Made by a program: the position numbers and the translations under genes. From Nibribacter roseus (GTDB lineage Bacteria; Bacteroidota; Bacteroidia; Cytophagales; Hymenobacteraceae): a stretch of 64,000 bases of DNA. Below the pieces are notes generated by a model that saw nothing but the letters and a program-made list of their open reading frames with translations, did no database searches and was not told the origin of the DNA. The stretch's first letter is position 1. Each line of letters opens with the position of its first letter. Below, piece after piece: positions 59,528 to 64,000 of the stretch. The stretch spans positions 1-64,000 of the forward strand of contig NZ_JBHSYQ010000015.1 of NCBI RefSeq assembly GCF_042662225.1, given 5' to 3'.

Positions 59528-60580
59528 TTAAGCGTGCTGTAGCGTAGACATGTCAATCACGAATCGGTACTTCACATCACCGGCCAACATACGGTCATAG
59601 GCGTTGTTGATCTGCGACATGCTGATTACCTCCACGTCTGAAAGGATATTGTGCTCCGCGCAGTAGTCCAGCATTTCCTGGGTTTCAGCAATGCCACCAA
59701 TAAGTGAGCCGGCAATGCTTCTACGCCCGAAAATAAGTGTACCCGCGTGCAGTTGTGGAGCTTCGGGCGGAACTCCCAATAAAATCATGGTGCCGTCGCG
59801 CTTGAGCAGGCTGGCATACATGTCTAAGCTCACCTTAGCTGATACTGTGTTTATGATGAAATCAAAAGAGCCGCGCACTTGCTTCAGGGCATTTTCGTCT
59901 TTGGTGACCACAAATTTATGGGCTCCCAGCGACTGCGCGTCTGCTTCTTTGCTTGGCGAGGTACTTAGCACCGTCACCTCGGCTCCCATGGAAGCGGCCA
60001 ATTTCACAGCCATGTGACCTAAGCCACCTAATCCAACCACGGCTACTTTATGGCCTTCACTTACTTTCCAGTGGCGCAGGGGCGAGTAAGTAGTTATTCC
60101 GGCACAAAGCAAAGGAGCAACTCTGGCCAAATCCTGATCTTCCCTGATCTTCAGCACATAATTCTCATTCACCACAATTTGGTTTGAATAACCGCCGTAG
60201 GTGGGGGTGTCCATGCCTTTTTCGGGGCTGTTATAGGTGCCGGTAAAGCCTTGTACGCAGTATTGTTCAAGGCCTTCGTTGCAGCTAGGGCAGGTTTGGC
60301 AGGAGTCTACCATGCAGCCTACACCTGCCATTTCGCCTTCTTTAAATTTCTGCACGTGCTCACCCACTTTGAGAATGCGGCCCACAATCTCGTGGCCCGG
60401 CACTACGGGGTACATAGCACCGCCCCACTCACCTTTGGCGGTGTGCAGGTCTGAGTGGCAAACGCCACAGAAATGTATTTGTATCAGTACATCGTGCGGA
60501 CCTACGTCTCGGCGTTCAAAGTTATAGGGGGCCAGGGGAGTGTTGGCGTCAAATGCGGCGTATCCTTTTGTTTCTAACAT
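59528..60580 (-). CDS. Zinc-dependent NAD(P) alcohol dehydrogenase (cinnamyl-ADH/YahK type)
   Basis: A 350-residue medium-chain dehydrogenase. Catalytic zinc: FCGVCHSDLH (Cys38) and VVPGHEIVG. Structural zinc: CMVDSCQTCPSCNEGLEQYC. Cofactor loop VVGLGGLGHMAVKLAASMGAEVTVL with a GxGGxGH that allows NADPH. It reduces aldehydes of broad range. The family is often involved in aldehyde detoxification, and the catalase and aldehyde dehydrogenase downstream suggest a stress/aldehyde theme, though they are not an operon. Confidence 0.92.
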   Translation of the reverse strand: MLETKGYAAFDANTPLAPYNFERRDVGPHDVLIQIHFCGVCHSDLHTAKGEWGGAMYPVVPGHEIVGRILKVGEHVQKFKEGEMAGVGCMVDSCQTCPSCNEGLEQYCVQGFTGTYNSPEKGMDTPTYGGYSNQIVVNENYVLKIREDQDLARVAPLLCAGITTYSPLRHWKVSEGHKVAVVGLGGLGHMAVKLAASMGAEVTVLSTSPSKEADAQSLGAHKFVVTKDENALKQVRGSFDFIINTVSAKVSLDMYASLLKRDGTMILLGVPPEAPQLHAGTLIFGRRSIAGSLIGGIAETQEMLDYCAEHNILSDVEVISMSQINNAYDRMLAGDVKYRFVIDMSTLQHA

Positions 60581-60788
60581 AGTGTATGGGTTTGAGATTC
60601 TAAAAGCTCTAAAACTATAAGATACGGGAAGAATCTGCTGAAGATGTAGTGCTGCTGAATTTGTATGGCTAAAGCCTTGAGTTCAAGTTCCTGCTAGTGT
60701 CTGTGCCAGTAGCCCTTGAGCTGCAATTTGAGCCGTTATTCCCCCTTCTCCTAACCTTCTCCCCGAGGGGGAAGGAATGATGCAGAAG

Positions 60789-60827
60789 CGTTTTGATGCT
60801 GTTTTTCCAAAAGCAGGCTGAAAACAG
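60789..60827. repeat. Palindrome 18 (imperfect)
   Basis: CGTTTTGATGCTGTTTTTC and CAAAAGCAGGCTGAAAACAGG keep the family arms with partial pairing. The upstream word GCAGAAGCG resembles the outer arm of palindrome 1. Confidence 0.6.
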
Positions 60828-60864
60828 GATTGATGGCAATTAGTATTTGCTCGGGTAGTTGAAA

Positions 60865-60898
60865 TAGAAAAGCCACCCCAAAAGAGGTGGCTTTTCTA
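60865..60898 (-). terminator. Intrinsic terminator of the catalase gene
   Basis: TAGAAAAGCCACC (60865-60877) pairs perfectly with GGTGGCTTTTCTA (60886-60898). It lies just past the stop at 60916 on the minus strand. Confidence 0.82.
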
Positions 60899-60915
60899 AA
60901 AAAGAATATTACAAA

Positions 60916-62529
60916 TTAATAGGGCTTAGCCGGATGCGAATTGTTTTTGGCATCTTCTACACCTTCTTTTGGAGAGGTAGCTCCGCTTGGCCCTTTGTCA
61001 TCCATCATCTTTTTGGTATTCTCCAGACCTTCTCTTACCCGGCGACCGTAATCCTCGTCGGCTAGAGAGAAGTGCTCGATCATCTTGTCTTGGATGCGCT
61101 GGTCACATGTAGCCAGCGTATTCACCAGGTTGTTGATGAGGTCTTCGCGCTCCCAGTCCTCAAAGTTGCGGTAAGTTTCACCGGCTTGCTTGAAGTCGTT
61201 GGTACGGTCCAATTTCTGGTGTACCAGGTTAGCAGCTTCGTAGCGAGGCGAGTAATCACCACCGGCCGGAGCAGCTTCTTTCAAGCCTCCCAGGAACGAT
61301 GGCTCGTAGTTGATATGCGGATTCTGGCCTTCGGCAAAATCAGTGTGGAAAGACATCTGGCCCCCACGCTGATTCGTGTTCACTTTCACACGAGGCGCAT
61401 TGATTGGCAGCTGCAAGTAGTTTGGCCCTACGCGGTAGCGTTGCGTGTCTGAGTAGGAGAAGGTACGGCCCTGCAACATTTTGTCGTCAGAGAAAGCCAG
61501 TCCGTCTACCAATACACCCGTTCCGAATGCTGACTGCTCTACCTCATTGAAGTAGTCAACTGGGTTGCGGTTCAGGGTCATTTTGCCCACTGGCAAGAAA
61601 GGGAACTGATCAACTGGCCACAGTTTGGTATCGTCTAACGGGTCAAAGTCCAGCTCTGGGTGGTCGTCATCGCTCATGATTTGCACGCACAGCTCCCACT
61701 CAGGGTAGTTACCTTCTTTGATGGCCTCGTATAGATCTTGGGTAGCGTGGTTGAAGTTTTTAGCCTGAATAGCTTCTGCTTCTGCCTGGGTAAGGTTTCT
61801 GATGCCTTGTTTCAGGGGCTCCCAATGATATTTCACTAATACAGATTCACCTTCTTTGTTCACCCACTTGTAGGTGTTCACGCCAGAACCCTGCATTTGC
61901 CGGTAGTTAGCCGGAATACCCCAAGGCGAGAACAGGAAAGTAGCCATGTGGGTAGCCTCAGGGGTGTTGGCGATGAAGTCAAAAATGCGCTCGCCGCTCT
62001 GGATGTTGGTTACCGGATCTGGCTTCTGGGAGTGAATCAGGTCCGGGAATTTCATGGCATCCCGAATGAAAAAGATCTTCAGGTTATTGCCCACCAGATC
62101 CCAGTTTCCGTCTTCGGTGTAAAACTTAACGGCAAAGCCGCGCGGGTCGCGCAGGGTTTCAGGGGAGTGGGTGCCGTGGCCTACGGTAGAGAACCGCACA
62201 AACACAGGCGTCTGCTTTCCTTTTTCCTGGAACAGTTTGGCGCGGGTATATTTGGCAATAGGCTCATCGCCCACTTTTCCGTACGCTTCAAACACACCAT
62301 GCGCTCCGGCGCCTCTGGCGTGCACGACTCTTTCTGGAACCCGCTCACGGTCAAAGTGACTGATCTTCTCAATGAAGTGGTAGTTCTCCAGCGTAGCAGG
62401 TCCGCGGTTTCCAACGGTGCGAATGTTCTGGTTGTCGGTAACCGGATGCCCCTGACGAGTGGTCAGTTTCATGGCTTCTTCGTTTCCGGAACCGTTGTTG
62501 CCTGGTTTGTTTTGGTTGTTTTCCACCAT
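60916..62529 (-). CDS. katA: Catalase (haem, small-subunit type with Asn-rich N-terminus)
   Basis: Breaks down hydrogen peroxide. 537 residues. The catalytic His is in VVHARGAGAHGVFEAYG and the Asn in WDLVGNNLKIFFIRDAMKFPDLIH. The haem-proximal Tyr is in SYSDTQRYRVGPNYLQLPIN. The N-terminal 25 residues are Asn/Gly-rich and unlike the core, and the C-terminal tail is Lys/Pro-rich. STVGHGTHSPETLRDPRGFAVKFYT is the conserved loop. It is monocistronic, divergent from the aldehyde dehydrogenase gene. Confidence 0.95.
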   Translation of the reverse strand: MVENNQNKPGNNGSGNEEAMKLTTRQGHPVTDNQNIRTVGNRGPATLENYHFIEKISHFDRERVPERVVHARGAGAHGVFEAYGKVGDEPIAKYTRAKLFQEKGKQTPVFVRFSTVGHGTHSPETLRDPRGFAVKFYTEDGNWDLVGNNLKIFFIRDAMKFPDLIHSQKPDPVTNIQSGERIFDFIANTPEATHMATFLFSPWGIPANYRQMQGSGVNTYKWVNKEGESVLVKYHWEPLKQGIRNLTQAEAEAIQAKNFNHATQDLYEAIKEGNYPEWELCVQIMSDDDHPELDFDPLDDTKLWPVDQFPFLPVGKMTLNRNPVDYFNEVEQSAFGTGVLVDGLAFSDDKMLQGRTFSYSDTQRYRVGPNYLQLPINAPRVKVNTNQRGGQMSFHTDFAEGQNPHINYEPSFLGGLKEAAPAGGDYSPRYEAANLVHQKLDRTNDFKQAGETYRNFEDWEREDLINNLVNTLATCDQRIQDKMIEHFSLADEDYGRRVREGLENTKKMMDDKGPSGATSPKEGVEDAKNNSHPAKPY

Positions 62530-62545
62530 AGATAATTTTGTTTTG

Positions 62546-62701
62546 ATGATGAATGAAAAATTAACGGTGATTAAAAGCGGTATTCAGGTAAAAGGGAACA
62601 CGAAAGCCTTTGCAGCTATCGGTTTACCCAGTATAAAAAAGGTAAAAGTAGGTCTTACTGAAGTTTTCTCTTTTACCTTATACTCAAAGGTGGCGTCTTA
62701 G
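62546..62701 (+). CDS. Possible small protein, 51 residues
   Basis: A frame starting MMNEKLTVIKSGIQVKG and ending in TLYSKVAS. It begins 17 bases upstream of the katA start on the opposite strand, so it overlaps the katA promoter region. No family. It could be a chance frame; codon use is plausible but the evidence is weak. Confidence 0.3.
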   Translation: MMNEKLTVIKSGIQVKGNTKAFAAIGLPSIKKVKVGLTEVFSFTLYSKVAS

Positions 62702-62782
62702 TTACTATAGAACAAATCAATAATTATTATATGGTTATTTATTTTGTCTATGTTAATAAATTGCTGGCTCTATAAAAAGCTG

Positions 62783-62811
62783 TTGTAGAATTTACCACTA
62801 GTGTAGATTTG
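62783..62811 (+). promoter_or_regulatory. Strong promoter candidate of the aldehyde dehydrogenase gene
   Basis: TTG at 62783-62785 and TAGATTTG at 62804-62811, 18 bases apart, match the Bacteroidota -33/-7 consensus. It lies 92 bases before the ATG at 62904. Confidence 0.6.
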
Positions 62812-62903
62812 CCGAAGAAGTTTATTCACCGTACCTGAAAAGGGGGTACTGGAGCTGATGGGAAGTGAAGCAGCAGCTACCTCTTTGCTAATGATATAAG
62901 AAC

Positions 62904-64000
62904 ATGGAAGAAAATACATTGATCAGAAACCAAGCATATGTGAACGGAGCTTGGATATCTGCCGCCTCTGGCGAAACTTTTGAAATAACCAACCCCGCCA
63001 CTGGTGAAGTAATTGGCTCGGTACCGGACATGGACCGAGGAGATGTGAAAGAAGCCATAGATGCCGCCTCAGCCGCCTGGCCCGCCTACCGTGATCTGAC
63101 AGGCAAAGAAAGAGCCGCACTGCTAAGGAAATGGTTTGATTTGATCATAGCCCATAAAGAAGAGCTGGCGCACCTCATGACCATTGAATCCGGTAAGGTC
63201 ATTACTGAAAGTTTAGGTGAGGTAAATTATGGTGCGTCTTTCATAGAATGGTTTGCCGAAGAAGCTAAGCGTGCCTACGGCGATGTCATTCCGTCCCATA
63301 CCCAAGACCGGCGTTTGGTGGTGATCAAACAATCAATAGGAGTCGTGGCGGCTATTACCCCTTGGAACTTTCCGCTGGCCATGATCACCCGAAAAGTGGG
63401 TCCCGCCTTGGCAGCCGGTAGTCCGGTAGTAGTGAAGGTACCCTCAGAAACGCCTTTAACTGGTTTGGCCATTGCTTATCTGGCAGAGGAAGCCGGTTTT
63501 CCGAAGGGCGTGTATAACACCATAACCTCCTCTAGTAGTAGTGAAGTAGGCAAGGAGCTTTGCGAAAACCCCAAGGTGCGTAAGCTGTCTTTCACCGGTT
63601 CAACCCCGGTAGGTAAAATTCTGATGGAGCAAAGCGCCTCTACGCTCAAGAAACTGTCACTGGAATTAGGCGGCAATGCGCCCTTTATTGCCTTTGACGA
63701 TGCTGATCTGGATGCCGCCGTGCAGGGAGCTCTGGTATCTAAGTTCCGGCACAATGGGCAAACCTGCGTGTGCGTGAACCGAATTCTGGTGCAAGACAGT
63801 GTGTATGATGCCTTTGTGGAGAAGTTTACCCAAGCCGTTAAAGGTTTGAAAACCGGAAGTGTGCTGGACCCAGAGGTGCAGGTGGGGCCGCTCATTAATG
63901 AAAAAGCGGTGCGCAAGGTGCAAGAGCACATTAAAGATGCGGTAGGGAAGGGGGCGGTAATTACCACCGGCGGTGAGATCATAGAGGGGCAATTTTTTCA
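62904..64000 (+). CDS. NAD-dependent aldehyde dehydrogenase (succinate-semialdehyde type), partial
   Basis: The gene is cut by the window end; about 365 of some 470 residues are seen. NGAWISAASGETFEITNPATGEVIG starts the fold. The cofactor-site motif is ITPWNFPLAMITRKVGPALAAG. The general-base Glu is in KLSLELGGNAPF and the nucleophile Cys in HNGQTCVCVNRILVQDSVYDAFV. ESGK and ETPLTG are as in GabD. The family is broad, so succinate-semialdehyde is the best guess. The gene has a clear promoter at 62783-62811. Confidence 0.88.
   Translation, partial: MEENTLIRNQAYVNGAWISAASGETFEITNPATGEVIGSVPDMDRGDVKEAIDAASAAWPAYRDLTGKERAALLRKWFDLIIAHKEELAHLMTIESGKVITESLGEVNYGASFIEWFAEEAKRAYGDVIPSHTQDRRLVVIKQSIGVVAAITPWNFPLAMITRKVGPALAAGSPVVVKVPSETPLTGLAIAYLAEEAGFPKGVYNTITSSSSSEVGKELCENPKVRKLSFTGSTPVGKILMEQSASTLKKLSLELGGNAPFIAFDDADLDAAVQGALVSKFRHNGQTCVCVNRILVQDSVYDAFVEKFTQAVKGLKTGSVLDPEVQVGPLINEKAVRKVQEHIKDAVGKGAVITTGGEIIEGQFF

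Overview
The window looks like a Bacteroidota chromosome of the Cytophagales, most likely a Hymenobacteraceae relative such as Rufibacter, Nibribacter or Pontibacter. This is inferred from gene content, not from a search. Supporting signs are a type IX secretion C-terminal tail, a DUF4249/TonB-receptor pair, several putative TAnnTTTG-type promoters, many small lipoproteins, an SPW-repeat membrane protein and an FAD-type protoporphyrinogen oxidase. The sequence is draft quality: two runs of N (4437-4507 and 15686-15765) and three genes that appear to carry single-base frameshifts.

Layout. 1-535: the 3' end of a 5S rRNA, its terminator, and a gene-poor stretch closed by a perfect hairpin. 559-8401: purB, an AsmA-like/glycosyltransferase-51 fusion, TerC, a dolichol-phosphate-mannose-type glycosyltransferase, protoporphyrinogen oxidase and a GmhB-like phosphatase. 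8621-15421: a tiny lipoprotein, arginine decarboxylase divergent from arginase-argS, glutathione peroxidase, menA and a frameshifted MORN-repeat lipoprotein. 15628-25681: DEAD-box helicase, a secreted T9SS cargo protein, a CoA-transferase, an ABC-F ATPase, an SPW protein and murI. 25863-35316: a YgiB/YgiC-like pair, a frameshifted YcxB-like gene, an oxidoreductase, an OmdA protein, rarA, sppA and a purine nucleoside phosphorylase. 35538-44528: DUF4249/TonB receptor, M61 peptidase, thioredoxin, a lipase-like lipoprotein and an MFS transporter. 44678-64000: an HNH protein, a DHH-like protein, tandem Usp, secreted thermonuclease, a small protein next to a nucleotidyltransferase remnant, sbcC without an adjacent sbcD, a repeat-helix protein, ABM, glycine-zipper, SnoaL-like, ceramidase (frameshifted), outer-membrane, M28 peptidase, alcohol dehydrogenase, catalase and a partial aldehyde dehydrogenase.

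The most unusual signal lies between genes. First, about twenty intergenic palindromes share an A/T-rich core (loop near TTTTcctAAAA, inner arm near AGGCCTG/CAGGCCT, outer TTTT/AAAA blocks). Their arms differ from copy to copy yet stay complementary within each copy; a few copies lie inside coding sequence (argS, sbcC, the menA start). Second, several genes (murI, the YgiB-like gene, the 228-residue gene, the ABC-F gene, rarA, an outer-membrane gene, trxA) are followed, starting at or within one or two bases of the stop codon, by degenerate arrays of 7- or 8-base units. At two convergent junctions both genes carry arrays with the same unit read in the direction of transcription, and a palindrome lies between them. 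The recurring order stop codon - short-unit array - palindrome - next gene suggests a genome-wide system of 3' ends or a family of mobile palindromes.
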